A stretch of DNA of 64,000 bases. Origin: Alectoria sarmentosa (Eukaryota; Ascomycota; Lecanoromycetes; Lecanorales; Parmeliaceae). Made by a program: the position numbers and the translations under genes. The DNA is taken from the NCBI GenBank assembly GCA_009733775.1, contig WOGZ01000016.1:62001-126000 (forward strand). The letters are read 5' to 3'. The notes below the pieces were generated by a model that saw nothing but the letters and a program-made list of their open reading frames with translations, searched no databases and was not told the DNA's origin. Shown here piece after piece: positions 1 through 11,160 of this stretch (position 1 is its first letter; every line of letters begins with the position of its first letter).

Positions 1-148
1 ACCACCCGGACTCGGACCTATGCGTAGATCGAGACCCGCACTGTCGGGTTTAACACCACCGTAGCTGTTCGGCATCCATCTTCTAACACCGACGAGTTCC
101 TTTGTCCTCATTTTTGCGTCTAAAGCAGAGTGAAAGAGGTCCTTGAAT

Positions 149-875
149 ATGCCATTCATCGTCAGCGAAAATATTACCGACGAGGACTTTGGTCCGCTCT
201 TCGCAATTCAGTACAAGGCCTTTTCCAACCAACCCGCCATACAAGCGTTGTACCCCGGCGGTCTCGATGATCCTGCTCGCTCCAAGAATGTCGCACGTTT
301 CATAGCAGCTCTAGGGTGGAAAGAGCCCAATGTTGCGACAGCCAAAGTGGTCGACGACGAAACGGACCAGATTTGCGCATTCGCCACAATGCGGGTTTAC
401 GATGAGAATCCCTTCTCTGGCGCCAAGGACAGCGATCTCCGTTTTCCACAAGTCGACGAAGAGATAAGAGCAGCAGTGGAGTGGACTTTCAATACAAAGA
501 ATAATCGACGGAGGACTTTTGAAGCGCTGCAAGTGCCGGGTTCGTACTGCTGTGAGTCACAAACCGATCCAATACTGACACCTAAATGAAAGAGAGCCGT
601 TCTCACGACGAATAGATTTGCAGGCTTTGGGCACCGATCCTGCTCGCCAGAGACAAGGCGCAGCGACGCTCTTGGTGAAATGGGCCGTCCGAATCTGCGA
701 TGAAAAGGGATCGAGGGGCATGGTCGAGGCGAGCAAAGATGCTGCGAGGTATGGGCTGTATTCGAAACAAGGATTCCGAACCATTGACACGTGCAACTAC
801 GTCGATGAAGAAAAGTTTCCCGGTTTTGCGGGAATGTATCTTGTCACCATGGTCAGAGATGTCCAAGGCAGGTAG
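149..875 (+). CDS. GNAT-family N-acetyltransferase
   Basis: Predicted acetyl-CoA-dependent N-acetyltransferase of 220 aa in two exons, 149-551 and 616-875. The 64-nt intron 552-615 starts GTGAGT and ends TAG. It was chosen because it joins the frames to give YLQALGTDPARQRQGAA, the standard GNAT motif A (the Q/RxxGxA/G loop that binds the acetyl-CoA pyrophosphate) after a beta strand. The nearby AG at 623 breaks the frame. After it come a helix (LLVKWAVRICDEKG) and a typical GNAT ending (ASKDAARYGLYSKQGF), where Tyr commonly acts as general acid. The ATG at 149 is preferred; the frame is open 6 nt further upstream but without an ATG. The substrate is unknown. Fungal homologues of this type are usually small cytosolic enzymes of the puromycin-acetyltransferase-like group. 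Confidence 0.85.
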
Positions 876-1623
876 AAATGTGTCAATGCCATGGCGGTCA
901 AGCCTATGTAGTGATCAACTTCAACGGCTGGCTTTGAGGAGGCTGAGAAACTAATACCCTGACAGCTTTCGCATGTAGTCATTTAACCACGGAAACATCC
1001 AATCTTTCAACTTCCCTTATACCAGCGCTACTTCTGAGACCCACGAAGGAGGCCAATCTATTCAGACTTCGTCTCGAGGTCCGAATCCATCTGACCAATT
1101 CCGTAATTCCTTGACGATCTCTCCGATCTTGTCAGCCTGTCTGGCTCACAAGACGAACAGCCAATTTAGCCTCCACGGCATGAGATATCGTCTTTCCTTC
1201 TCCCCACACTATCCTCGCTTTCCCCAAGCAACCAGCCATTGTGTTATTGCATCCGCTTTCCACAATTTGTCCTCCACGTCCATCTTCCTCAATGTATCCA
1301 AATAAAGAGCGCTTGCATTTTATGAAAATGTTGATGATGATACAAAACGGTGAGGGTTGAGTGTGTGCATGCAAAGGAAGATTGATCGGATGCCTTGAAT
1401 GGCGGCAAAGTTAACTCCAACTACGCTGATGTGACGGAAGATATTGGTTAGTAGAGCCAGCGGAGAATAACAATACAATGACATGAACAAATGCATGCCG
1501 AGGAGAAATGAAATGCACGTGCGAGTACCGGAACAATTACAAGGGTTTTACAAAAAGTACGGAAATGATAAAGGAATCAAATCAAACGGCCAGAAAAGGA
1601 ATACAATGCTAACCCCATAGTGA
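876..1623. other. Intergenic, nothing recognised
   Basis: The interval lies between two genes that converge on it, so it should hold both 3' ends. Its short open frames lack codon structure and family motifs. I see no RNA gene or repeat. Confidence 0.5.
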
Positions 1624-4032
1624 CTACAGTCTCTTCACCCGTCTGATCTCAGCTTCGGTCCATACCGGCTCGCCGTTGTCGCGTCGATCCAATAGATACT
1701 TGTAATCCTCCCACAAGTAGCCGTACCAGCTGAAAGCATATGGAGCGCTTTTATGCCTCTCGTAATGATTGCTCTCCCGTTTCCGTCCGATTTCGATGAG
1801 TTCTTCATCGGGCAACCGAAGTTCCGGGGGCACGTTGCGGTCTAATACGGGCTTCGTGAGCTGCTGCTCTGCGACCGAAGCCTTTTTCTTCTTCCTCGAA
1901 TTAGACCTCTCGGCTCCATTCCCGCCTCGAGTGCCTGCGGTTACAGTTACAGTTGCAGCTGTAGCTGGTTGGGACCCAGCAATCTGTGTGCTTGGCGGTG
2001 CGAGAAGTCGCTCCAACACTACCTTTTCAAGGCTGGTGAGCTTCTTTCCCAAACCACCTACATTATTGGAAAGCTCCTGAAGAGCGTGATCATGGCCTCT
2101 TTGCGCAGGTTGGGATGATACCTCTAATTCGTTGACGATCCTACTAGTCAAACTTGCAGGCATTGACTGATGGCGCCGACGCTGAGCATCGAAAGATCTC
2201 GGCGGCTGCGCACGACCTTTGTGTGACTCTGGTACTTCTCCTGAGAGCCTTTGACCGAGCTTGTTTTCCGGTACAGTCGGTGCAGGTTGATCTTTGCGAA
2301 AGGTTTCGGGTCGAGGTTTCGTGCGTACATCCTTGACGCCGTGATTACTCTGCAATGGTGAAGCATGGTCACGGCTCGGACCTGCGCTCCCAACGTCTTG
2401 GTTGGTTGGGGAAGACTTTGGTGTTGGAAACATGGTGTCATCATCGTCAAATACGGGTTGCCAGTCATTCTCTACATGAGGCTCAAAAGGCACACGGGTG
2501 CTGCTAGACTTTCGGCTGATTTTCGATCCGCTTGAGGGCGAAGAATCTGGCGGTGTGATTCTGTCCTCTGTGTTCTCTGATCGCTCGGCGTTTACGTCCT
2601 TGTTCTCATTCGTCAAAGCATTGTAAGTCATCGTCGGCGAAGATTCGGAATCTTGGGGTACTCGATATGCGGGTTGTTTTCCATAGAACCTCTTGGGATC
2701 GATGCTGGACTGCTTTCTTCCGCGGGCAATCTGCTTAGATGAAAGGCCTTTGTTCCGTTGCCCAGCTCGGTTAGGTGACGCATGGGTAATGCAAGCTTGC
2801 TCCCGATCCCGTGCAATCTGCGTCTGTTCTGCGAGCCATGCCTTGGGACCAGTCGGAATGCATCCTGGTGTTGTGCTTCTTTGTGGCGGCACTACGTTTT
2901 CAGAATACTTTGCTCGAGTCGTTGAGCTCTCATTACCTTTCGGAGCCGCCTTCTCAGGACCGCGGAAGAGACCCTTGCTCGTAGTTTGCAAGGCCACAGT
3001 CTCCGGTTGCGAGTCTTGCGAACCCTCGTGTATCATCACCTTTGCTCGCTTTCCTGAAAGTGTAGACTTACCACTCTGATGCCGGCAAAAATCCACAAGT
3101 GTGTGCTCCGATGGCGAGGACGGATTTGGCATAGGCGGTAGGCCCGCAACTGGTCCTTCATCCATCTTTTTGTGCGACTTCTTTTGCCGCTTGGGCGTTT
3201 TCTTTGTCTCTTGTTCTTCTATTCTCTTTCTCTTGCTAGGTGCATGTGAGGTCATGGATGAGGTTTTTTCCAGTTTGTGCCCTGGTTCTTTACCCTTCTC
3301 TTTGCGCAACTCGTTCAATAATCCCTTCATCTTCTTCTTCATCCTCATGGCCGGAACATCCTTTCTCTTCTCCCCCTTGATCCGCATGTATTGTTGATAC
3401 ACCAGTTCTGTAAAACATGATTCCGCAACCTCTTCTTCTGGCATCTTCTCTCGAATAACCTCATCATAGTTGGAGGGAGACAATGATCTTGGCCGGTGGC
3501 GAGAGCTACGCCTGTGTAGCCCGTGTGGTGTTTGAGGGCTCATGTCTGATTCCAGTTCGCCCAAGTGCGTGGACGCAGTGCTCCAATTGCTGTCACTTTC
3601 TGCCCCCGTGCTCGGCGTTGATGCAGTATCAGTGGACGAGGTCGTAGCTGAGTGTTCAACTGTCGTCATTGGCTTCACGGCTCGATCCGCTTGCTTTCGG
3701 AGAGCTTTGGCAGTACCTCTTCTCTTTTTTTTCTTCTTTTGGGGCGGTGTTTGGGGAAATTGGGATGCTTCGGAAGGCCTTGATGCTTGAAGTCCGTTTC
3801 CTGGCAGGGCTACTTTTGGAGACTTTCTTTTCATCTCTTCGCATGGCTTTACTCGTGACGAAGAAGTTTGCATGAGGTCATGGGCGCAGACCTCAAAGGG
3901 CAGCAATGGTTCAGGGCCGTGAGTTGTAATCACTGCTGGCGCTGGCGAGTTGTTTGCCGCAGCGGGCTTCGACATTTTTTTGGGTTCGTTGATAGGCTGG
4001 AAATTCGACATGGTGAGTCTGTGCAGCAGCAT
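1624..4032 (-). CDS. Lys/Ser-rich, probably nuclear hypothetical protein
   Basis: Single-exon frame of 802 aa that I do not recognise as a family. Most of it is low-complexity and probably disordered, rich in Ser, Pro, Lys, Arg and Thr. It has several basic clusters that look like nuclear localisation signals, for example KKKKKRRGTAKALRK near residue 100 and KRKRIEEQETKKTPKRQKK near residue 270. Only the last ~60 residues look folded, with an aromatic block (YAFSWYGYLWEDYKYLLDR) followed by a short helix to the end. The first ATG is at 4032; in-frame Met codons at residues 8 and 20 are possible alternative starts. The absence of stops over 2.4 kb and the conserved-looking C-terminus argue that it is a real gene. 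A chromatin or RNA-linked role is only a guess from composition. Confidence 0.7.
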   Translation of the reverse strand: MLLHRLTMSNFQPINEPKKMSKPAAANNSPAPAVITTHGPEPLLPFEVCAHDLMQTSSSRVKPCEEMKRKSPKVALPGNGLQASRPSEASQFPQTPPQKKKKKRRGTAKALRKQADRAVKPMTTVEHSATTSSTDTASTPSTGAESDSNWSTASTHLGELESDMSPQTPHGLHRRSSRHRPRSLSPSNYDEVIREKMPEEEVAESCFTELVYQQYMRIKGEKRKDVPAMRMKKKMKGLLNELRKEKGKEPGHKLEKTSSMTSHAPSKRKRIEEQETKKTPKRQKKSHKKMDEGPVAGLPPMPNPSSPSEHTLVDFCRHQSGKSTLSGKRAKVMIHEGSQDSQPETVALQTTSKGLFRGPEKAAPKGNESSTTRAKYSENVVPPQRSTTPGCIPTGPKAWLAEQTQIARDREQACITHASPNRAGQRNKGLSSKQIARGRKQSSIDPKRFYGKQPAYRVPQDSESSPTMTYNALTNENKDVNAERSENTEDRITPPDSSPSSGSKISRKSSSTRVPFEPHVENDWQPVFDDDDTMFPTPKSSPTNQDVGSAGPSRDHASPLQSNHGVKDVRTKPRPETFRKDQPAPTVPENKLGQRLSGEVPESHKGRAQPPRSFDAQRRRHQSMPASLTSRIVNELEVSSQPAQRGHDHALQELSNNVGGLGKKLTSLEKVVLERLLAPPSTQIAGSQPATAATVTVTAGTRGGNGAERSNSRKKKKASVAEQQLTKPVLDRNVPPELRLPDEELIEIGRKRESNHYERHKSAPYAFSWYGYLWEDYKYLLDRRDNGEPVWTEAEIRRVKRL

Positions 4033-4781
4033 TAGCCTGGATCCAATATCACTATGCGAAATGATCCTACCCTATGCCCTCTATGAAAGGCCTGCCTTTT
4101 GAGGACATGAGTTGTGTGCTGGTATAGAAGTGAGATCTCGTGACAGGCACGCGATTTGAAAAGTTTGTGGGAAACAAAAGAAGTCATCTAACGCGTCCAC
4201 GTCTCTGCAAGGATACCAGACGCGTTGACTGAGTCATGTCGGTCATCTCGCTTCTGAAGGAGGCCTGCTTTGGACGCACGAAGCAGAGGTCATAGCGATG
4301 GCAAATGACGCTTACTGGAAAGCAATCTACTTGTTCCACTGATGCCACAACAACTGCTTCGCGAGCACTCATTCTTAGCTAGTGCGAATGGCGAATCAAA
4401 AGATACGATGAGCACCATTCCCGTTTACCAAGAGGAATTTATATGCTCATGTTGTGAGCCATTCATCAGCAGCGCATTGTGTGCCACAAAGAAGATTTGC
4501 AGAATTGTGAAAAGTTCGTGCGCCTAGCGCTGCAGGTCGCTTTGGGTGCATGAAGCCCGCAGCCTGGGCCCCTGAAACAAGCTACTCCAGATTTCCCGAA
4601 AAGATGCTAGCTTGGTCGCGTATCACTCTGTTCAGGAACCTGCGTTTGGAAGACTCGAAAATTTGTGACGGAGGCAGTGCCACAAGAAAGAGGAGTTCGT
4701 GACGTAGAGGCAGCGTTGCCAATGACTGTTGCGAAATCTCGGAGATGAAGACTTCCAAGCTTAGGATTGTCGCTTGCCCAA
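4033..4781. other. Intergenic, nothing recognised
   Basis: The stretch holds the 5' flank of the Lys/Ser-rich gene and the 3' flank of the archaemetzincin gene, both on the minus strand. Its short frames have no recognisable domain. Confidence 0.45.
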
Positions 4782-6335
4782 CTATGGAGATAGCTCGATA
4801 GGCGCGTTCTTCGATCCCTTTAAGGTATGCTTCGGAGACGATTTTGCAGTCTCCTCCTCCAATTCCCTCAGCCTCCCTGCAATCCAAGCCTCGTATGCTT
4901 TGAACCATCCTGCGCCTCGATCCCCATGCCGCCCACAAAATGTTAGCAGGGCTTCATACCTCTGCCTCTCATCTGCTCCAGTAGCTCTCAGCAATTTTGC
5001 CAGATCAGCAGGGCAAAGGTAAGGAGGCTGCCGCACATCTTCTGCAAGCGATGCCGATGCTTGCATGACACAGGCATAGTAGACGCAATGATCTATGCCG
5101 AAGCAGTGACCTAACTCGTGACACGCAGTTTGGCAGACGCGGGAGAGCCAGAGGGATGAGAGTTGAGATTGTATTTGCGGAGGAGGGAGAGCGGAACGTG
5201 CTGACAGAGCGGCTTGGAGAGGTGTATGATTGGAAACCAAAATATCAGATTTCGCTTTCTTTGTCTTCGAGGGCGCTCCGCAGCATTCTCGCATGTACGC
5301 ATCACAATGAGATGCAGGCCAAGCATGCTCCCTTTCTACGTCTTGTCTGTTGTCCAGGCTTGGATTGTATCTGGCCATTGAGACGACCGCCACTCTGCTG
5401 CCTCCATAGGCTCGGCCTGGACACTCTGAGTCAGCACAACTACGTATAGGCGGAAAATGGGTCGTAGACCCGTTATTCGGGGTAAAGCAAGCCAACATTC
5501 CCCAAGACATAGCTCACGATTCAATCGCGTTCTAAATGAGGAAGCGAATGATCCATATATTGCACCTACCACAACAGAAGTCGTCCTCGTCGTCCTGGAA
5601 AATATCATGCTCCACGAGCATCAACAGGGCGTACGCATCATTTGGTAGTATACTTATAGCTGTGTCGAGGAGGTCATCCAAATTAAGCTGGCCTTGAAAA
5701 ATTCCATCTTTCGATGGCCGCGTGCGGACGCCAATAATCTCCGTTCCCGTGGCGAGGCCAATGTATTTCCACTTATTGAAATTTGCTTTTGTTTTGGATG
5801 ATTTCAAATCTGGGTCATCCCACCTAGTGAAGCGGAGCAGCCCTGCTGGCAACAATTTGATATCCATACCGAGATAAAACGCTTTCATGTAGTCTAGCAC
5901 ATTTTGTACATCTGGCGAAAGTACGTCCGTTGACTCTGTAAAAGCAATGTCCCTGCCCACATCGCCTTTGGTTCGGGGGTCAACCCATTCGCGGACAAAA
6001 TCCACTTCGGACTCGATGGCCGGAGAACCAACCACATATACTACATTCCTGTTCGACGTCACTTCGTTGCGCTCCTTCTCACGCAGCCATGAGAGGAGGC
6101 TCTGTGGAGGACAGCGCGTAACAAACGAAAGGTCATCTCCAGGAAGCACCAGTGGAGCGGGAAAGGTTCCTCCATGTATCTCGTCGCTCTTTTGCTTTTT
6201 CTTGCCGGCGCCCCTCGCTCGCTGTTCAGCCGTGGGTCTACGAAAGCCTACTTCATCAGCGTGTAGAGAGGATTCAACGTTGAGAGTAGTGTGATTGCAA
6301 GCCGTTGGCATAATTGAGATATCTTCAAGGGCCAT
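4782..6335 (-). CDS. Archaemetzincin-type zinc metallopeptidase (M54)
   Basis: Two exons, 6335-5570 and 5416-4782, encode 466 aa. The 153-nt intron starts GTAGGT and ends CCAG. The join gives the continuous stretch FCCGRAYGGSRVAVVSMARY, the conserved strand before the active site in archaemetzincins. The zinc site is HELGHCFGIDHC at residues 355-366 (three His ligands, Glu356 as base), followed by YYACVMQ. This is the family signature HExxHxxGxxHC-x4-CxM, with Cys for a second structural zinc and the metzincin Met. The downstream CPADLAKL matches the usual C-terminal Cys region. Archaemetzincins are soluble aminopeptidase-like enzymes with poorly known substrates. The N-terminal ~70 residues are basic and variable. 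The next gene upstream is the BIR protein in the same orientation; I infer no functional link. Confidence 0.9.
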
Positions 6336-6816
6336 GGAATTAAATGCGCCGGGATGCTATTCAGTAACAATGGCGCACAACATGAAGATTGGCGATTTGC
6401 AGATGACATTGGTCAACAATGAATGAAGTTTGAAAGTATTTGTTAATGAATAGGATTTTAGTGCGGCGTTGGAGCCTAGACCAAAGCTAGCGCGGACATG
6501 CGTAAGCTGACCAAGGCTGATAGCATTTGATACACGCGGCCCGTTCCATATTTACAAAGCAAGGATGAGCCACTGTTGGCCAAAGTTCGATCCCTGAGAG
6601 ACATGCCAACGCGCTTGGAATCATTGCCCCCCAACCAAGCACTGTGCATTGCTGCTTCCGTATCTATATCCCTTCCATTCCTTCAAAAGCATGTGTTTAA
6701 AGTTATTGCGGCGAGCGCGGATGGCGGTGCTGGGAGGTTGTTGCAGAGCTTTCATGGTGGGGTCATGAGAATGCGAGGACGGTAAACCTAGCTGCTCCCA
6801 TCCTACCAGATCCCCA
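6336..6816. other. Intergenic, nothing recognised
   Basis: Promoter side of the archaemetzincin gene and 3' side of the BIR gene. No motif or RNA gene seen. Confidence 0.4.
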
Positions 6817-7650
6817 TCAGTCTCGACCAAAGAGGTCTGTATTGCCCCTCCTGCCATGTTTCACCCTCCGCTTGGTCACCTTTGACACCCGATATCTTCC
6901 CAGGAATACAACTCCAGGCATTTTCAGAGGAACTCCAACGCGTTTGCTGATGTTTTTATGGGATTGCCGGCGGTGTTTATGGAATGAGTTCCCAGACGGA
7001 AATGTCTTGTGACAGACTTCGCACTTATGAGGCACACTAGCGGGAGCAGGCGCTGGAGGAGTAGCTGGAGGCGTAAGAGGTGTGTACTGTGCTGGCTGAT
7101 TCGTGACTTTCGAAATCCATGCGCAAGGTCGGAAGATGGAGGACTGCTGAAGGTGATGTTGTATAGGGTCGTCGTCTTTCTTCCAATCCTTGAGTATCAA
7201 CTTGCAGCTGAAACATGTGACCGAGTCTGTGCGCTTGTTGCTGTGGTAGAATCCAGCAGAAGCCATTGCCGTAGGGAGAGGTTTGATGTCAAGCGGCCAG
7301 GTATGAAACGAGTGAAAGCGTTCGTCCCACGTCGTCATGTACGTATCGTTGTTCCAGCTGCAACTTGGAGCTGCCCTTCGATGTTCAGTGATTGGATCCG
7401 ATTGCTCGTTCCATCCCTCCATGACCACGTTGCAGTTGAAGCACGAGACTGCGTCGGAATCCACGCGGTATTGATAGAAGCCAGCACCTGCCATGAAGAT
7501 AGGACGAAGTCGACCCCCATGAGGCCAATTGGTAAAAGAAGCGATCCTATCCTCCACTTTATCCATTGACGCTCTTGCTGGTCGGTAATGGGATACGTGA
7601 TCATTCATGGGCTCAGCAATAGCTAATCCAGTGAAGGCCTGGAAGGCCAT
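6817..7650 (-). CDS. Two-BIR-domain protein with C-terminal C2H2 zinc finger
   Basis: Single exon of 277 aa. Two complete BIR domains fill residues ~30-185. The first has CFNC-x16-H-x6-C and the second CFSC-x16-H-x9-C, each after the typical R-x-SF-x-WP start and an AGFY segment. After a Pro/Thr/Ala linker comes a C2H2 finger (CEVC-x12-H-x4-H) and a strongly basic tail. Fungal BIR proteins (Bir1/Cut17, survivin-like) work in the chromosomal passenger complex with Aurora kinase and INCENP, but those are usually long proteins with a large C-terminal region. Here that region is missing and a putative nucleic-acid-binding finger takes its place. The gene lies next to the AT-rich island, so partial loss or rearrangement is possible, yet the frame is intact and all zinc ligands are present. 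BIR identity is strong; the cellular role is inferred. Confidence 0.85.
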   Translation of the reverse strand: MAFQAFTGLAIAEPMNDHVSHYRPARASMDKVEDRIASFTNWPHGGRLRPIFMAGAGFYQYRVDSDAVSCFNCNVVMEGWNEQSDPITEHRRAAPSCSWNNDTYMTTWDERFHSFHTWPLDIKPLPTAMASAGFYHSNKRTDSVTCFSCKLILKDWKKDDDPIQHHLQQSSIFRPCAWISKVTNQPAQYTPLTPPATPPAPAPASVPHKCEVCHKTFPSGNSFHKHRRQSHKNISKRVGVPLKMPGVVFLGRYRVSKVTKRRVKHGRRGNTDLFGRD

Positions 7651-7854
7651 AATGATAGAGCTGGTGATATATCTGTGATGTGAGTGAGGTAGCGTCTATG
7701 CATAAGCTCATCACGTTGAGAGGTCAAACCTTGTACCGTGGCGTCACGCCATCAGATGGGTGAAAGAGGTGATGAGGAAGGCGCGTTGCATGGAGGTTGC
7801 GCCGGGTATGGCAGGTTGAACCTTAAATTTGAGCCGGCTATAGTGTCTAGCGGT
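7651..7854. promoter_or_regulatory. Short 5' flank of the BIR gene
   Basis: About 200 bp of ordinary base composition between the BIR start codon and the AT-rich block. It must hold the promoter unless transcription starts inside the AT-rich DNA. No clear TATA or CCAAT element stands out. Confidence 0.3.
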
Positions 7855-8560
7855 TTGAACCGTCGCAAAAGATAAACGATATCAAATCAAAAACCATTTT
7901 AAAGGTATAGAATAAATTTTGAACATCTGTTAACAATATTTGATACGTTTAATATAGTAAATATTTATATAAAGAATTAAGTGTTTAAGAATTCACATTA
8001 ATTTTTTTTTAATTATTAATTTTGATAAACGATTATTAAAATACATTTAATTTAAGTAAATTTATATATATTTAAGTTATAAAACATTAATAAATTATTA
8101 TTTTTATTATTATTACTATCAATAATATTAATATTAATATATATTTTATTCTATTTCAAAACGAGTTAATATAATTTATATATTAAAGTTTTATAATATA
8201 ATATAAGTTTATATTTATTATTCATCAATATTAAAATAATGTAATATAAATTAACTTATATCTTTATTCGTTTATATAAAATAAAATTATGCGTTAATTT
8301 TTATTTATTTAATATATAAATTAAAATGTTATTAAAATTAAAATTTATATTATATTTAATAAAATTTATTATTATAAAATATGTTAATAAAAATAATAAA
8401 AATAATAAATTTTGATTAAATGCTAACTAAGTTTATAATTTATAAACGTTGTTTATAAATTTATAATCGATTATATTTAAAGTTTAATTGAAAAACTCAA
8501 TTTTATAATTAATTTAAATTCGTTTATTTTTATCTTTAAACTTTCTTTTTCTTTAAGATC
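7855..8560. repeat. Extremely AT-rich island, probable RIP relic
   Basis: About 700 bp made almost only of A and T, with many TA/AT steps, long A and T runs and no open frame. It has sharp edges against normal-GC DNA on both sides. In Pezizomycotina such islands are usually old transposon copies in which C-to-T changes by repeat-induced point mutation have removed nearly all GC. No element can be recognised inside. Mitochondrial DNA inserted in the nucleus is a weaker alternative. Confidence 0.6.
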
Positions 8561-8701
8561 TCGTCTTGAAAATTCACGTAATAACATTATGAATTATTCT
8601 TCATGATTCTCCTGGAATTTGAAAGAAAATCCACTAGCTGAAGGGGTTAAAATCAATTTTCTTATTAGGTACTTATTTTTCAACACTTTTGCTCTCCAAG
8701 C

Positions 8702-11160
8702 ATGGCGACAACGGCAATGAATTACGCCTTCAGTAAGTGCTACGGCGCCTCAAAGATTGCGATGATATTTACTGCATCAAAGGTTCACCTTTGAAGGCTA
8801 TTCAAGGTACTGCAATACAAGACCTCACTGACGGTCGACTTCACCCACGTAAATTCGGCCGATCGCCATCACCCCGCAGACGCCGCCCTACCAGCCTATC
8901 ATCATCGACCCTGAGCTCATCCTTAGAGCCTCACGGGCTGAGGGTATCAAGCGTAAGCTTTAAATAAAGGTATATATGAGACTATACATTGAATCTTTAA
9001 TAGGTCTCAATACCAACGAAACCAAAGTACATTCCCAGTCAGCGGCCACCTCCAGAAGTCCACAACAGTCTTCCAGATGGTGCAGCGAATCAGAATGAGA
9101 GATCACGCAAAGTTGTCATATCCCGCTTCTTACTCGTGGATGGGAATATCTCATTCGCCGTCGGAACCCAGATTGATGGCGTCATTACTCCCGACGTCGA
9201 AGAGGTTCCTGTCGCAAAGATACTTGATCACGTCTCGTCAGCGGAGCTAGAGAGGTACGAAAATCAAGACTTCGTTGACGAAGATGAGAGAGAAAGACTT
9301 CTGCCTCCCCAAAAGCCTCGTGGGAGACCACGAAAAAATGACACAATCGTGCCGTCTTTTAACATGGCTCCGATTGGCGAGGAAACTTCAAGGGAACAAT
9401 CACTCCTGTCCGGAGAACCCATCTCAATCAAGAAGACCGGCCGTCCAAGAGGCTCATACGGGAAGAAACGCGACAAATTCACCTCAACAGCACCTGTTAT
9501 TCAATCTAAAGTACGGCGTGGACGTCCAATAGGTTCACTCAGGCGAGGTCCATACAAAAAGGCTGATGACTTCACGTCGACGAAGCCGTCTATTCTGTCT
9601 GACCCATCAGCTGCAATCAAGAAACCCCGGGGTCGACCACGACTTCAGAAGAATTTTTCCGTCGTGATTCCTTCCTTCAATGGGCCTCAACCCCAAGAAC
9701 CCGATAGTACCCCTGCCCCAGAGTCAGAAAGCGACGTGACGTTACACCATCCTAAACCTCAGTATTCGATGATCGCAGCAAGCGGTCTAGGCCAGTCAGA
9801 CACCGAAGAAGTGACATCGAGAGACCAATCCATTGAGCTTTTACCACCATCAAAGAAAAGACGATTAAACACAAGCAACGCTTTCGTTGACCTAAGTCAT
9901 GACGATGACGACGACCAGATATCACCACACCCGAGTAAGAAGGCCAAGCCGCTTCCCGAGACGTCTCCAGATCCCATCGCCGATGACAGCGCCGCTCTAC
10001 TCCGACAATTTCAAGCCAGAGTCTATGGCCCTAATCACTCAACGAAAAGTAACACCATCCCTCACCGACGGTCTAAACCCAGCCCCACCCTGGATGATAG
10101 CACCGCTCTACTTGGGCAGTTCCACGCTCACACACACCCGGCCAGTTCTGATTCTTCATCCTCTGACTCCTTGATGGGACCTGCTCCACGTCCGCTGAAA
10201 CCATTGCCCACCCATTTTTCCTCCCCTAAACCGCTGCCTGCAGAATCACCAATCCGAAGACGGTCTCAGCCAAAAGAAAAACCAGCTGCAATTCCCACCT
10301 CCTATCTCAACAACAACATCACGATCTCTCACCTTCCTCAGCGCCAACCATCAAAATCTACGTCTGAAATATCAACCTCGCCATCCAAGTCCCTCCAAAG
10401 AAAATTCAGCCTTACGCCTCACTTTCCTCCCAGCACGAGCTTTCGCCATAGATCCTTGGAAGGCTCGGCAGAAAGTAGGTCCCACTCTTCATCCAGACCT
10501 CCGCCCTCCCAACCAACCAACACCGCATTCTCTCAATCCATCAAAACCACACCTGTTCCTCCAAAGAACAGAAAGCCATCTCCTTCACCCCGAAGCGCTC
10601 CGACCCAATCCTCTCGAACCTCCTCAACAAGCAAGATCGGCTTCGCAGGTATACCAAGAGCAAAAGACATTACGGACTACTTTGCTCCAAAGACCGCCAT
10701 ATCCAAAACCGCACTGACCAAGACTCCACATTCTCCCACGATGCAGCTACTCGACCCCGAGGATACCGAAAGCGAGGACCAACTTGCTCGCGAACCCTCC
10801 ACCGACAGCATCGGCTCCGAAATCATAATCGTACGCCAGAACCGCATTACACCAGCCAATCAAATCGCCACTCCCCAACCCCCATTCGATGATCCCGATC
10901 GAAGCGAGGATGAAGTTTCGGAAGATGAAAGCCCAGAAGACGATGGCAGCTTAGAAGACGAAAGCGAAGACGATTCCGAAGAAAAAACCCGCGTCTCAGC
11001 GCCTGTCCAATCTCCCACCACCCCACAGAAAGCGCAGAGTAGCGTCGAAGCCTTGAACAAAGCCTTCGATATCGAGGACGACGACGAAGAAGAAGAATCG
11101 GACAGTGACTCCGACTCCGATAGCGATAGCTCCGAGGTAATGATCATCAAAGCGAGTTGA
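8702..11160 (+). CDS. AT-hook protein with acidic C-terminus, probable chromatin factor
   Basis: Proposed exons 8702-8732, 8783-8952 and 9004-11160 encode 785 aa. The first intron is 50 nt (GTAAGT, branch-like TACTGCA, AAG) and the second 51 nt (GTAAGC to TAG). Alternative acceptors at 8806 and 8821 also keep frame, so the first junction is uncertain. Four AT-hook-like cores follow one another near residues 173 (PRGRPRK), 213 (TGRPRGS), 240 (RRGRPIGS) and 275 (KPRGRPR). The middle is long, Ser/Pro-rich and disordered. A short DITDYF motif sits near residue 625. The last ~90 residues are strongly acidic with an SDSD run. AT-hooks bind the minor groove of AT-rich DNA, so a nuclear DNA-binding role is likely. 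The gene starts right beside the AT-rich island. I cannot name an orthologue. Confidence 0.75.

Noticed and set aside
7855..8560. AT island as a centromere or origin
   Set aside because: Only ~700 bp, flanked by ordinary genes; a RIP relic is simpler.
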